A stretch of DNA of 64,000 nt from Crystallibacter degradans (GTDB lineage Bacteria; Actinomycetota; Actinomycetes; Actinomycetales; Micrococcaceae). The position numbers and the translations under genes are program-made. Where the stretch lies: contig NZ_JABBCH010000001.1 in assembly GCF_012952295.1 (NCBI RefSeq), positions 1 through 64,000 on the forward strand, written 5' to 3'. Shown in pieces: positions 49,662 to 59,811 of the stretch. The first letter of the stretch is position 1. Each line of letters opens with the position of its first letter. The notes beneath the pieces are model-generated. The model did no database searches. It had not been told where the DNA came from and saw only the letters and a list, made by a program, of their open reading frames with translations.

Positions 49662-50340
49662 TGGGCCTAGGCTTAGGCCGATGTTGTACTGCCTGAACGG
49701 CATAACAACGCACCTTCTGCCGCCAGGGAAGAGGAATGATGTCCGCACAGCGATTTGAATGGGTGACACGGCAAAAGGCATATCCATATTCTGAGTCGTC
49801 CACTCGCACGCATACTATTGGCTTGGAAACTGAGTTCCCATATGGTCGCCCTACGACCTCAACAGTACTCTCGCGGAATTAACAAGCCTCCTTTTTGTAC
49901 GGCCGGGTTGTTCGCTGTCAAGTTCATAAAAGGATCTGGGCAACAGATCGTAACAGCGAAGATCACCCCTTAGTATGGGTTTTCTGCTTTGGCAGGTTTT
50001 GGGAATCGTTTATTCCATCGTCGCGGGGCTCCTGATTCAGAACCAAAGCATCGTGAAATCTCTTGCTAAACCGACGGCTTCCATACTCCGCTCATCAAAC
50101 GAATTGTGGTTCCTTTGGGCGCTTGCACTGATGTTCGTTATTCGTTGCCGACTCAGTTGGATTGACTCCAGGGAAATTTCCCGCTCCTTCGTTCAAACGC
50201 TCGGCCTGATCTCAGTGATAGGCCAGCTCACTCTTCCTGTTTAGGTTATGCACTCAACTCGGTTGGTATTATTTGGTTTGATCATAAAGGCCCTTGGGCT
50301 GGTACATATCGAGATATCGGTCGGATGCCGGTTTGAATTG
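49662..50340 (+). other. Degraded stretch with an 89-codon membrane-protein ORF
   Basis: 49975-50244 encodes an 89-aa hydrophobic ORF (MGFLLWQVLGIVYSIVAGLL, ELWFLWALALMFVIRCRLSW) without a ribosome site. It could be a remnant of a polymerase-like membrane protein cut by the adjacent ISL3 fragment. A 46-codon ORF at ~49737 has AGAGGA upstream but no recognisable product. Confidence 0.3.
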
Positions 50341-50545
50341 GCTTACCGCTGGTTCTGTGACGAGGCGTTGTGTGAGCGCTTGTCGTTCTTTGAGTCCACG
50401 GCAGAAGTGTCCAGGCACGCCCGGAGCACCGGCAGGCCGCGGGAGCAGGTTAGGTCGTCTCGGCCGTGCTCGCATCCGGGAGGACGGTCTCGGAGACGGC
50501 CTCGGCGTACGCGGTCTCATGATGGCTGGTCCGCAAGGCGCTTAA
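50341..50545 (+). repeat. ISL3 transposase fragment, copy of 41418-41615
   Basis: TACCGCTGGTTCTGTGACGA and following ~200 bp closely match the ISL3 gene at 41.42-41.62 kb, including WFCDEALCERLSFFESTAEV. It is truncated on both sides with no terminal repeat: a partial copy or recombination scar. Confidence 0.85.
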
Positions 50546-50607
50546 TACCAGGACAAACAAACTCATCACACTTTAATGCCAAGGCCCAGTAATGGCGCCA
50601 TGCGTTG

Positions 50608-51909
50608 TCAGAGGTCGAGTTGCTGTGCTTCTGAATTCCTTGTCCGCCTCTGAGCAGGATCAGCTATAGACCGAGAGGACGCGGCCTCGTGTTTTCCCTT
50701 CCGCAGCCAGCGGTGCCCATAATGAAGGATCACTGCTTGCGTCGCCAGCCCTGTTACTTCTGCCAGCAGTTCACCTACAATTGCGCCCCTGACACCCCAA
50801 GCGGCAGCCAGACTAAGCGTACACGTGACCCCGACAATAGCGGCGCAAATATTCGCCGCTGCAATCCAGTTCGCTCTGCCCTCGGCCACCATAGACAGAC
50901 CGTACCCCCTTGATACGCACACTATAAATAGCACGCATGCGGATAACGAAGATATCTCTAGTGGGATCTCGACAGCGTTGGAGAATATAAAGGGGGCCAC
51001 AATTGGGGCAAGAGCTGCGAATCCGATCGCGCTGACCAGTCCGAGTAATAAGTTGTAGAAAAGCGATTTCCTACTCCGAGCAAGTAGGTTATGACCGCGC
51101 GCAACCCCTACCCAACTCTGCAGCCTACTTGGTACTCCACCTAGTACGCTGAGGGCCATCCTCATCAGCCGCTCGACGGCCGCAAATGTCGCGACTGAAT
51201 TAGGACTAACAGCACTGACCAAAGCAATGGGTAGAGAAGTGTAAATTACGCTGACTATCCTTCCGCCTGTCAAAGGAAGGTGTTCCTTAATCTGACGCGG
51301 ACCCGCTCTGAAGGCTGCCCATTTGGGCCAAACCCTTTCGTGCAAGAGTACGGCCGCGAGAAACATTGTAAGCACGGAGCTGAGTACCATTGCCAAACCG
51401 TAGAGTTCCAGTGCTCCTCCCCCAAAAATTAGGATGGCAGCCACCGCGGATAAGATCATTCTTGGGAGGCCTTCTACTCCAAGAACGGCGAAAGGACGAT
51501 TGCATCCGATCAGAAACCAACTCGGACTAAGCGCGATAAAGGAGAACGCTAAGCCCGTCAGGCCTGCTGCCAGTTTGTGTTCTTGCACCAGCATTGCCGA
51601 GAAAATGAAGGATAGAGGCGAAATTATGGCCAGAGACGATAATTTTGTCGCCAGTGAGGACTGATACAGATGCGTACGTTCGCCAGGGCTCGCACCTGCA
51701 ACGCGTTGTGGACCGACAACGCTCCAACCAAGTTCCGCTACAATGGCTGCCGATGTGCCGACGGATTGAGCCACAGCGATCGATGCCCATCCGTCAGCAC
51801 CATAAGAACTCGTCAAGGCAGGTATCACTAAAAGCGGCGTAACGGCGCTAATACCTGGAATGAGAAAATACGGCAACACGGACAACAGTCGCCTTATTCG
51901 TGTCCGCAT
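50608..51909 (-). CDS. Wzx-like polysaccharide flippase
   Basis: 433 aa with about 12-14 hydrophobic helices; MATE/MVF-like start (LPYFLIPGISAVTPLLVIPA, SYGADGWASIAVAQSVGTSA) and VPSRLQSWVGVARGHN. It would flip lipid-linked repeat units across the membrane. Sits amid the glycosyltransferases, as usual for Wzx. Low sequence conservation of the family limits certainty. Confidence 0.8.
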   Translation of the reverse strand: MRTRIRRLLSVLPYFLIPGISAVTPLLVIPALTSSYGADGWASIAVAQSVGTSAAIVAELGWSVVGPQRVAGASPGERTHLYQSSLATKLSSLAIISPLSFIFSAMLVQEHKLAAGLTGLAFSFIALSPSWFLIGCNRPFAVLGVEGLPRMILSAVAAILIFGGGALELYGLAMVLSSVLTMFLAAVLLHERVWPKWAAFRAGPRQIKEHLPLTGGRIVSVIYTSLPIALVSAVSPNSVATFAAVERLMRMALSVLGGVPSRLQSWVGVARGHNLLARSRKSLFYNLLLGLVSAIGFAALAPIVAPFIFSNAVEIPLEISSLSACVLFIVCVSRGYGLSMVAEGRANWIAAANICAAIVGVTCTLSLAAAWGVRGAIVGELLAEVTGLATQAVILHYGHRWLRKGKHEAASSRSIADPAQRRTRNSEAQQLDL

Positions 51910-51957
51910 GATCGAACATCCTTTACTGGTAAACTCCGAGTTTCGTCCACTACTGAA

Positions 51958-53223
51958 CTAACTGAGTTTTGTCGCGAGATAGGAAATCGTGGATGACATT
52001 TCAACCCCAAGTGTACTAACGAAATGGGGGTCGAAGGATCCTGTCTCTCCACTGACAGCACTATCGATAGCGGAAATTATCTGGTTTGATAGTGCTTCAG
52101 GCGTTGGTTCTGCCACAAGCAATCGAGGATGAATCCCTGACCGCGTATTACCCAACTCGTTAGTTACAGCTCTCGCTCCCGAAATCACAGCGTCTAGTGG
52201 TGGATGAGAAGGGTGGGGGCTATGCTGCAGTGACAAAACCACATCCGAACAGCCCATGACCCTAAAGTAATCGTCCCAAGAAAGCTTTCCTAGAGAGCGC
52301 AAACTGTGTGCTTCCGACAATTGCACGTCGTCATGCTTTTCGCCGGCAGAAACAAAGGTGACGTCTATCGCACGTTCGCTAAGTTGCCCTGATGCAAGAC
52401 GCAACGCTGCTACCCCGATGTCATAGAGATTGCGAGGCTTGCTGGGTCGAGCATAAAAAAGAACCTGAAATGAAGTTTTTACTGTCCTGGCCTCTGCGGC
52501 ACCTTGTAGTCGCATCAGATCTACACTCGGCGCAAAAATCATTTCGTTTTCGATGCGTAATTCCTCGGCCCCTACGAGATAAGCCGCCAACAGAGAGGAA
52601 TTTACAACATGATGAAAACCGGCTCGATAAGTCGACCGAGCGATCGCGAATTCAACAGACCAAGGATGAAATCCCGGCTCATAATCTTGTATTAGATAAA
52701 CGATGCGTCGTGCATCCAAGGTCCCGAGACGGCTCGCGACGTCAAGCGCATGAGCGGTTGTCCAGTGCGTGGCTATCCAGTAGTCGCGAATGTGTGTTTG
52801 CATACTGATGACTTCACGTCTGCTGGCGAACTCCACAGTTACCTCTTCAGGCCATGCAAACTCTTGAACTAAGTACTCGATAACCTCGTCCTTCTCCGCC
52901 CCCTTCGGACCATGATCGAGTGCGATAATCCGCAAAGGCCGTTTCATTTCCTGAGCAAGGCCTTGAGCGAACTCAAGTCCGGTCTTGATCCCGGCGAATA
53001 TCGCATGTGGATCTAGTTCTGGCAATACAACGTTGATGAACGGTTGTTGACCGCCAGTTGTTTCGACTGAAGTTAAAGCGAGGCTAAGCCGATGAAGATC
53101 CGAATACCCCAATGCACCTGGCGTTTCCCTAGCAGCTAAACGCAAGGCGGACGCCAGTGTTCGTGAGCGATGGTGGCCCCATGCTTTTATCGCGACGGAC
53201 AAGGCGGAGCGGATTGGTCGCAA
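51958..53223 (-). CDS. WsaF-like rhamnosyltransferase
   Basis: 421 aa. Signature stretch WIATHWTTAHALDVASRLGT then VYLIQDYEPGFHPWSVEFA resembles WsaF-type GT-B rhamnosyltransferases, as does the C-terminal SDVVLSLQHSPHPSHPPLDA. It would transfer rhamnose from dTDP-rhamnose, fitting the rml genes 12-15 kb away. Same orientation as the genes on both sides. Confidence 0.82.
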   Translation of the reverse strand: MRPIRSALSVAIKAWGHHRSRTLASALRLAARETPGALGYSDLHRLSLALTSVETTGGQQPFINVVLPELDPHAIFAGIKTGLEFAQGLAQEMKRPLRIIALDHGPKGAEKDEVIEYLVQEFAWPEEVTVEFASRREVISMQTHIRDYWIATHWTTAHALDVASRLGTLDARRIVYLIQDYEPGFHPWSVEFAIARSTYRAGFHHVVNSSLLAAYLVGAEELRIENEMIFAPSVDLMRLQGAAEARTVKTSFQVLFYARPSKPRNLYDIGVAALRLASGQLSERAIDVTFVSAGEKHDDVQLSEAHSLRSLGKLSWDDYFRVMGCSDVVLSLQHSPHPSHPPLDAVISGARAVTNELGNTRSGIHPRLLVAEPTPEALSNQIISAIDSAVSGETGSFDPHFVSTLGVEMSSTISYLATKLS

Positions 53224-53441
53224 AACTTTTACCTCATTCTACTATTTGAAAACCGCAGCAGTAGTCGCACGTGTTGGATGGCAGACTCGAAGGCCGCAAA
53301 TAGTCACCGCACCACTCTGTCATATCAGGAACTCTGCAAACACTATTCTCGTTGTGGTCCTGCACCTACTAGCGCTTTCACGGAACCATCAAACGATGGA
53401 GAATTCATCTGCAGACGCATTCTCCCGGGACGTGTGCCCGT
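53224..53441. other. Intergenic region
   Basis: About 220 bp, AT-rich, no gene seen on either strand. Confidence 0.3.
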
Positions 53442-54404
53442 TCAATTGCTCAGGGAAGTCACTGATCCAGGGATCGGAATCCACTTAAAGAGATCAATTC
53501 GATATCGCCGGTAGCGTTGCACGTGATATTCATACCCCGTTGCTCGATCAGGTCTTAGCCACATCAATAGTCTGAAACAGACTTCTCGCAGATAGAAGCC
53601 AGCGCCAACAACGAGCTTCCACGATCTCGCCCGGAAAGTACCTGCACCGGTCCTTAGAACATAAAGTTCAAATAGGTGCCTTATCCACAAAGTACTCACT
53701 TGCCCATCGATCCCCGATGTGCTGCCACCAATTGCATGAACTCCTGTTACAGATGGAATAAATTTCACACCCCACCCGCGGTCCTTCGCTCTAAGACAAA
53801 ATTCGATGTCTTCGGCGTACATGAACCAACGCTCGGTAAGTCCATTTAATTGCGTCCATACTTCCCGTCGAACAAGGAGGCAACCGCCTGTAACCCAATC
53901 CACATCCATATCCCTATTAGTCAATCCGGGCATGACCACATAGTGGCCGGCTAGCGCCGGGATCCGGTTGCCGAGTCGCGAAAGGCCGGTTGAATGAGTG
54001 GCCATCCTCCAAATCGTAGGTGCGTGCCCAGCATTCGCGGTGAAAAGCCCCTTGCCTGGACTCTCGAGCAAGGGTGCGACAATGCCAACGTTGTCTTGAG
54101 CAAGCCCGCGAGTGAGTACCTGCAGTGACCTGTATGTGAGGCGTGCATCAGGGTTCAAAAGCAAGATCGCATCATGATAAGCGTTGGATGCGCCGCGATT
54201 GACTGCTGCAGCGAAGCCTACGTTTTTTTTGTTGCGGAGAAGCTTCACGGACGGGAATTCGGACTCCAACCAATCTGCGGTTCCATCAGTAGACGCGTTA
54301 TCGACAACGATCACCTGTAGATCTGCTCTCGAGACCAGGTCTCTAAGGGCTTCGCCGACAATTTCGCGACTATTGAAAGTCACAAGAACCACGGAAACAG
54401 TCAT
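53442..54404 (-). CDS. Glycosyltransferase family 2 (WbbL-like)
   Basis: 320 aa. GT-A fold: VSVVLVTFNSREIVGEALRD, IVVDNASTDGTADWLE, NKKNVGFAAAVNRGA, LLLNPDARL (D-x-D-like), VTGGCLLVRREVW, FMYAEDIEFCLRAKDRGW (ED catalytic base). Resembles rhamnosyltransferases of the WbbL group. Its ATG overlaps the TGA of the upstream glycosyltransferase gene (ATGA). Confidence 0.9.
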   Translation of the reverse strand: MTVSVVLVTFNSREIVGEALRDLVSRADLQVIVVDNASTDGTADWLESEFPSVKLLRNKKNVGFAAAVNRGASNAYHDAILLLNPDARLTYRSLQVLTRGLAQDNVGIVAPLLESPGKGLFTANAGHAPTIWRMATHSTGLSRLGNRIPALAGHYVVMPGLTNRDMDVDWVTGGCLLVRREVWTQLNGLTERWFMYAEDIEFCLRAKDRGWGVKFIPSVTGVHAIGGSTSGIDGQVSTLWIRHLFELYVLRTGAGTFRARSWKLVVGAGFYLREVCFRLLMWLRPDRATGYEYHVQRYRRYRIDLFKWIPIPGSVTSLSN

Positions 54405-55489
54405 AATCGCTCCAAATCAGAATCTGTAGTCATCGCTTCCCTAATTCTTCGAACAGAATTCGACCAAGAATAGCGAGTGGAAGTGGACGCCCTGCCGTCT
54501 CGGCCTACTTTCGATAATTCGGCAGGTGTTATTCGAGTCAAGATATCCGCAGCTTCATCGAGCGCGTCTAGCGGCAGGTAAATCGCCTTGCCCCCAGTCA
54601 CTTCGCGCATAACGTCGATGTCGCTGACTATGACCGGACATCCGAAGTTCATTGCTTCTACGGGGGGTAGTCCAAAACCTTCGCCCCGGGACAGGAACAT
54701 GAATGCCCGTGCATTTAGATACAACCATGCTAATTCGTCCGTAGCCACGAAACCTGTAAATACTACTTCCCCTGATTCAACCAGCGGTTGAATCAGAGAG
54801 AGATCATCGCCGCGCCCCTCCCGCTCGCCAACGATCAGCATTGGCCTGTCCGGGCTAATGAACCCTGACATATGGGCGACCTGAATCGAATAGGACAAGT
54901 TCTTGCGAACATTCAATCTGCCAACGGTCAGGACGAATTGTTTCAAAGACTGCGCGGAATTTGGCCGCGAGGGTCTGACCTCCTCGAGATTTGTTGGAAT
55001 CGCTAAACCGCTGGACGACACAATCCTATCCGGCTGAATTTTTCGGATGGCAGCCGCTTCATTTTCAGAAGACGTCACAACAGCAATCGACCGTCGCAGA
55101 AACAGAGTCATCAATTTGAAATACATCAACTCCATCCGAGTGAACCACTCAGGGTTGGATTCGAATAACCTGTCATGCAGAAATACGTATGAACGTCGGC
55201 CCCAAGCAGTTGCAAAATTTTGCGTGAGGATTTTTTCCGCATCTATTCTTCGTGCAATCAATGGGATCTCAAAAAAGCATGAAAGTGCATGTTGGGAAAA
55301 AATCGTGCCGTGGAGATGAATGCCACTGGGCATACATACCGAAGTCGCCTTCATGTCCTTGCGCGGCACTGTTATGTGAATCTCATCACCGGGAAAATCT
55401 GCATTCCAGGCCGTGACTATTTCCCTAAGTACTTGTCGGTTCGAAACTGGTCCTTCAACCCACCAGTTTGCGTCAAAAAGAACACGCAT
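54401..55489 (-). CDS. Glycosyltransferase family 4 protein
   Basis: 362 aa from ATG 55489 (MRVLFDANWWVEGPVSNRQV); an ATG three codons earlier is possible. C-terminal GT4 domain is clear: VLTVGRLNVRKNLSYSIQVA, MLIVGEREGRGD, VVFTGFVATDELAWLY, FMFLSRGEGFGLPPVEAMNF (E-x7-E). Coupled to the GT2 gene. Confidence 0.9.
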   Translation of the reverse strand: MRVLFDANWWVEGPVSNRQVLREIVTAWNADFPGDEIHITVPRKDMKATSVCMPSGIHLHGTIFSQHALSCFFEIPLIARRIDAEKILTQNFATAWGRRSYVFLHDRLFESNPEWFTRMELMYFKLMTLFLRRSIAVVTSSENEAAAIRKIQPDRIVSSSGLAIPTNLEEVRPSRPNSAQSLKQFVLTVGRLNVRKNLSYSIQVAHMSGFISPDRPMLIVGEREGRGDDLSLIQPLVESGEVVFTGFVATDELAWLYLNARAFMFLSRGEGFGLPPVEAMNFGCPVIVSDIDVMREVTGGKAIYLPLDALDEAADILTRITPAELSKVGRDGRASTSTRYSWSNSVRRIREAMTTDSDLERL

Positions 55490-56128
55490 ACTACACATCG
55501 CTTTCAGATATTCGTGCCATCTTAATCAGCCTAACCCTGCGACGCACCAAGATCTTCGAGTATACGATTTCATTTACTGACTGGCACAATGTAAGACTCC
55601 TATGACCACTGCACGGCGAGGCACAGATCGTCCGAGGGGCGCCAGCATGTTGGCACCGATTGTATAGCGGCTGCAGTTGCTGGAGTGGCTAATTATCCAG
55701 GACCACCCGCCGATGACGTACACATGACATGCACCGACCTCGTTACATATAAACTCTAACCGTGGTTTCACATCAGTTCAGATTGAGGGCGGATGCATGT
55801 CCCCGACGATTGCTTGGTCTGCAAATAGGGCGGTCTCGATAACAAAGTTGTTTTGACTCGACAAGTGTCAGCCCTCCGCGCTCAGGGGCGGCAGCAATGC
55901 AGGTGACAGCGGTGGCCCACAAGCTGCGCGTTGACCAATTGGTCTCGGTAATCATGAGACACGTCAGCGAAGGACGGCATTGCTAACGATTCTTCGCCAG
56001 TGCTTGAAGTCATCTATCAGGCCAGGTTAGATGATTCACTGGTTCGTACTTCTGCTCGGCTGTACTCCCTGACCGACATCCCCCCTTAGTGATCAGCTTC
56101 ATGAAAAACGACATCAGAAAGGACCCAA
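55490..56128. other. Intergenic region between divergent glycosyltransferases
   Basis: About 640 bp. Only short unconvincing ORFs. Must hold promoters in both directions; AAAGGA 6 nt before the GTG at 56129 is visible. No repeat or hairpin of note. Confidence 0.35.
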
Positions 56129-57232
56129 GTGACAAAGTCCGTTGCGATCATCGGAACGCGAGGTTATCCCAGCTACTACGGAGGCTTCGAGACTGCTGTG
56201 AGGAAACTGGCGCCGTACCTAGTAAGTTTGGGGTGGGATGTCACGGTTTATGGACGCCCAAACGGGGTACGCGCAAACGACGCTTCTCGCGATACACGTG
56301 TAACGAACGTCAATACTGCGGGAATCGAAACCAAGCAACTCAGCACCCTTTCCTTTGGCTTGATGTCCTGCCTTGCAGCGTGGAAGGCGAAACCCGACGT
56401 GGTACTCATAATGAACGTAGCCAACGGATTTTGGCTTCCGATACTGAAGGCGCGTGGAATCCCGACGGTCATCAACGTCGACGGGATGGAGTGGGAACGA
56501 GCAAAGTGGGGTAAGGCTGCAAAAAAGATGTTCCTGCTAGGTGCAAAGCTCACTGCCCGCCTAGGTGACGTGCTGATAGCCGATTCTATCGAAATCCAAC
56601 GACGCTGGAAGGACGAGTTTCGGCGAGATCTCGAATTCATTCCTTACGGGGGTGATGTACCTGAGATACTCCCGGTGCCTGAGGGAGTCATCCCTGGCAC
56701 TTATGCCCTGTTAGTGGCTCGGTTCGTTCCTGAAAACTCTGTCCACGAGTTCGTCGACGCATCCCGCCAAATAGGAAAGACCCACGATGTCATTCTGGTC
56801 GGCAGTGCTGGCTATGCAGACCCCATCGAAGCGAAGATTAAGTCACTGATCGCAACCGAACCGCGCGTCAAATGGCTAGGACACGTTAGTGACGACGTCC
56901 TGCTTCACGGTTTATGGCAAAATGCCGGTGTTTATTTCCACGGCCATAGTGTCGGAGGAACCAACCCTGCCCTAGTCCAGGCCATGGCATGCGGAACGCC
57001 GACCGTCGCGCGCGACACCGTGTATAACCGAGAAGTTCTCGGTAAAGGTGCCGTATTTGTTCCTCCCGAACCTACGCGCATAGCCGAAGCCTGCTTAACC
57101 GTCCTTACTGACAATGATAAACGACGAGAACTCGCCGCTACAGCTTTTGCCAGATCTCGCGAGCATTACAGTTGGGAAAGTGTCTGTGACAAGTACGCGG
57201 CGTTATTGAGAAAATCAGTTCGAAGTTCTTGA
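56129..57232 (+). CDS. DUF1972 glycosyltransferase (rhamnosyltransferase-like)
   Basis: 367 aa from GTG with AAAGGA upstream. N-terminus SVAIIGTRGYPSYYGGFETA is the DUF1972 signature; INVDGMEWERAKWG and the GT4 domain (YALLVARFVPENSVHEFVDA, VKWLGHVSDDVLLHGLWQNA, HSVGGTNPALVQAMACGTPT) follow. Such enzymes often add rhamnose or start exopolysaccharide chains. Confidence 0.9.
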   Translation: MTKSVAIIGTRGYPSYYGGFETAVRKLAPYLVSLGWDVTVYGRPNGVRANDASRDTRVTNVNTAGIETKQLSTLSFGLMSCLAAWKAKPDVVLIMNVANGFWLPILKARGIPTVINVDGMEWERAKWGKAAKKMFLLGAKLTARLGDVLIADSIEIQRRWKDEFRRDLEFIPYGGDVPEILPVPEGVIPGTYALLVARFVPENSVHEFVDASRQIGKTHDVILVGSAGYADPIEAKIKSLIATEPRVKWLGHVSDDVLLHGLWQNAGVYFHGHSVGGTNPALVQAMACGTPTVARDTVYNREVLGKGAVFVPPEPTRIAEACLTVLTDNDKRRELAATAFARSREHYSWESVCDKYAALLRKSVRSS

Positions 57233-57788
57233 TTAGTCCGTCGATAACGCTCGTCTCCATACTTCCTTACCGACTGGATCGAAAGGCTCGGCGCCCAGGA
57301 GATTCCACGTTCGAAATGCACATGATGTGAGTTTCCATACAGTATATATCGATATATATCGATATAATTTGGCCGTACTCATCGCACTCAGCCTGTGCGC
57401 CAGTGACGGAGCCGACGACGGGATCTAGGTTTTGGGCCGCACTATGTCTGGACCAAACACGACAGAACGTGAACGGACTGACGTAATCATCAGTTCCACC
57501 CTTCTCAGTCCAGGGGACCGCATCTGACGAGCTACCGTAGTGGGGCTCCTCTCGCAGAGTGACTCAGTGTAAATAGACTTCCATTCGCACTCACCTCGTG
57601 ATGAGAACTCACACAGAACTATTGACCACATCAAGGACCAGGACCAATGGATCAGGAAGCCTTTGAAGCCATCCGAACCTGTGGCGACGCCGACGCCTCT
57701 CTCACGGTTGCTCCCTGCAATTGGGAGCGGTGATCTCAGTTGGATAGCATTGTCGAGATTTCCACTCCCGCTTTCACGAAGGACGTTT
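57233..57788. other. Intergenic region with AT tandem palindromes
   Basis: About 555 bp without a credible gene. TATATATCGA occurs twice in tandem (57343-57362) followed by TATAA, forming overlapping palindromes in an otherwise mixed region. It may be a promoter/operator or a nucleoid-protein site for the DUF4012 gene; no proof. Confidence 0.4.
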
Positions 57789-59672
57789 ATGCCAGGCGCC
57801 GCAGATGCCACGACTGAAGCATGTCAAGAAGGCTCAACGGCTCCCCAACAGCGTCGACGGTCTGGGTCGGGGCGGAATCGCCCCAGACACAAGTTGGTGC
57901 GGGTAGTTCTTCCCGTTGCGGCGATCGCGCTCCTCTTGCTGTTAGCCGCTGCGTGGTTGTCATTCCGAGCAGTTCAAGTAAAAGACAATTTGGAAGCCAC
58001 CACGCGACTCCTGCCTACTATGCAAGTGGCAATTGCGGAGGGTGATATCGACAAAGCCACTGTGAGCCTCGAACAGATGAGTGCCCATACAGCAGAAGCA
58101 CGCAGTGCCGGCACTGATCCGCTTTGGAGAGCAGCGGCTATGTTGCCGCTGTTTGGTCAGAATTTCGCCGCGATAACCGATGTTACGGTATCGGCCGACG
58201 CTGTGGTTGCTGCTGCTGCTCCCCTTATGGATTCCATCGGCCCCGGTGGACTCAACGCCTTCGTCCCTAAAGATGGAAAAATAGCGTTACAGCCGCTCCA
58301 AGAACTTGCACCAAAGTTGACACGTGCTTCAGCCACGGTGTCTGCTGCCCATGAAAGCCTCGAGCAGATCGATGAGAATCAGCTCCTGCCACAACTGTCG
58401 GAACCGCTTGTTCAGGCCACGTCAGCGCTGGAAGTCCTCCAAGGAGCTTTAAATGGCGCGGCGTCCGCAGCGGGAATTCTCCCTGCAATGCTTGGAGGAG
58501 AAGGCGATCGCAACTATCTGGTTCTGGTACAGAACAATGCTGAAGTCCGTGCAACCGGCGGGATTCCCGGCGCCTTGGTTGTTCTCCAGACAAGTGACGG
58601 TCAAATCGAGTTCACGGACCACGACAGCGCGACAGACCTCGGCCGATTCAAGCCACCGTTCGAAGTAGATGAAGAACAGGAACGCATCTACACCACGCGT
58701 CTTGGCGGGTATATGCAGAACGTCAACCTCACCCCAGACTTCCCTACTGCAGCCTCTACTGCTCAAGCTATGTGGGAGAAGGAGAACCCGCAGAGCAAGA
58801 TCGACGGCGTGATTGCACTAGACGCCGTTGTCTTGTCCCATCTCTTAGTCGCCACCGGCCCAGTGGAACTGAGTTCTCTCGATTCTCTACCTGTAGATAC
58901 CGGAAAGTTGCCAACAACACTCAGCAGTGAAAATGTGGTCCAGACCTTGCTCTCAGATGTCTATCGGGAAATCAAAGAGCCGCAGATGCAAGACGCTTAT
59001 TTTGCCGCTGTAGCAAGTGATATTTTCTCAGCCCTAACCGATGGCAGCACAGACCCAGTAAAGATGTTCAACGCCGTGAAGAAGAGCTCGGAGGATCAGC
59101 GTTTATTCGCGTGGTCCGAGTACGAAAATGAGCAGGCAGTCATAGGTGCTTCGACTCTTGGTGGTTCCATCGTGACCGAGGAGCCGACAGTAGGGGTATA
59201 TTTCAACGACGGCACCGGCGCCAAAATGGATTATTACGTGGAGCGTGAAGTGCAACTCATTGAGCGCTGCCAGCCGGACGGATACTACCGGTATGCAGTG
59301 CAGGCAAAGTTGACCAACAAGGCCCCCGAGGACGCGGCGGATTCTCTGCCTGATTATGTAACAGGGGGAGGGCACTTTGGCGTTAGTCCAGGTACAGTCA
59401 GGACAAATGTTTACGCTTATGGTCCCACGGAATGGCTGCTTGAGTCAGCAAGTGTCGACGGCGAAACAGCACCATTCGGTTCCTACCGTCATGGCGAGAG
59501 TCCTGTGGCCGGGCAGACCGTCTCACTCAGTCCTGGAGAATCGACTACTGTTGAATTCGAATTCTCGACCTTGTACGAAACGGGCGAGCCACAACTGCGC
59601 GTAACACCCACTATCCAGACTCGATCTGAAGTGCTGCTTCCAACCGTCTCGGGACCAAATTGTGCGTCCTAG
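57789..59672 (+). CDS. DUF4012 membrane-anchored protein
   Basis: 627 aa from ATG 57789 with GAAGGA 5 nt upstream; the in-frame extension to 57663 has no ribosome site. A basic N-terminus (RRRSGSGRNRPRHKLVRVVL) is followed by one membrane helix (~40-60, LPVAAIALLLLLAAAWLSF), then a large extracytoplasmic domain (NYLVLVQNNAEVRATGGIPG, ALDAVVLSHLLVATGPVEL, FAWSEYENEQAVIGAS). DUF4012 proteins commonly sit in actinobacterial polysaccharide loci; the LytR-CpsA-Psr-like role sometimes suggested is unproven. Confidence 0.9.
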   Translation: MPGAADATTEACQEGSTAPQQRRRSGSGRNRPRHKLVRVVLPVAAIALLLLLAAAWLSFRAVQVKDNLEATTRLLPTMQVAIAEGDIDKATVSLEQMSAHTAEARSAGTDPLWRAAAMLPLFGQNFAAITDVTVSADAVVAAAAPLMDSIGPGGLNAFVPKDGKIALQPLQELAPKLTRASATVSAAHESLEQIDENQLLPQLSEPLVQATSALEVLQGALNGAASAAGILPAMLGGEGDRNYLVLVQNNAEVRATGGIPGALVVLQTSDGQIEFTDHDSATDLGRFKPPFEVDEEQERIYTTRLGGYMQNVNLTPDFPTAASTAQAMWEKENPQSKIDGVIALDAVVLSHLLVATGPVELSSLDSLPVDTGKLPTTLSSENVVQTLLSDVYREIKEPQMQDAYFAAVASDIFSALTDGSTDPVKMFNAVKKSSEDQRLFAWSEYENEQAVIGASTLGGSIVTEEPTVGVYFNDGTGAKMDYYVEREVQLIERCQPDGYYRYAVQAKLTNKAPEDAADSLPDYVTGGGHFGVSPGTVRTNVYAYGPTEWLLESASVDGETAPFGSYRHGESPVAGQTVSLSPGESTTVEFEFSTLYETGEPQLRVTPTIQTRSEVLLPTVSGPNCAS

Positions 59673-59811
59673 CGTTAACATAGGGTTAAACGTTGATCGG
59701 CTTGCTGATGCCGAGTTGCTTCAATCGTTTCATCGCTGTAGCGTCATACACGAATAAAGTTAGTCTGTCATTAAGCCTGCACCTATACATTTGACCCACG
59801 GGGGATCACAT

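Noticed and set aside
57663-57788. N-terminal extension of the DUF4012 protein
   Set aside because: No ribosome site, and ATG 57789 has GAAGGA and leads straight into the basic/membrane start.
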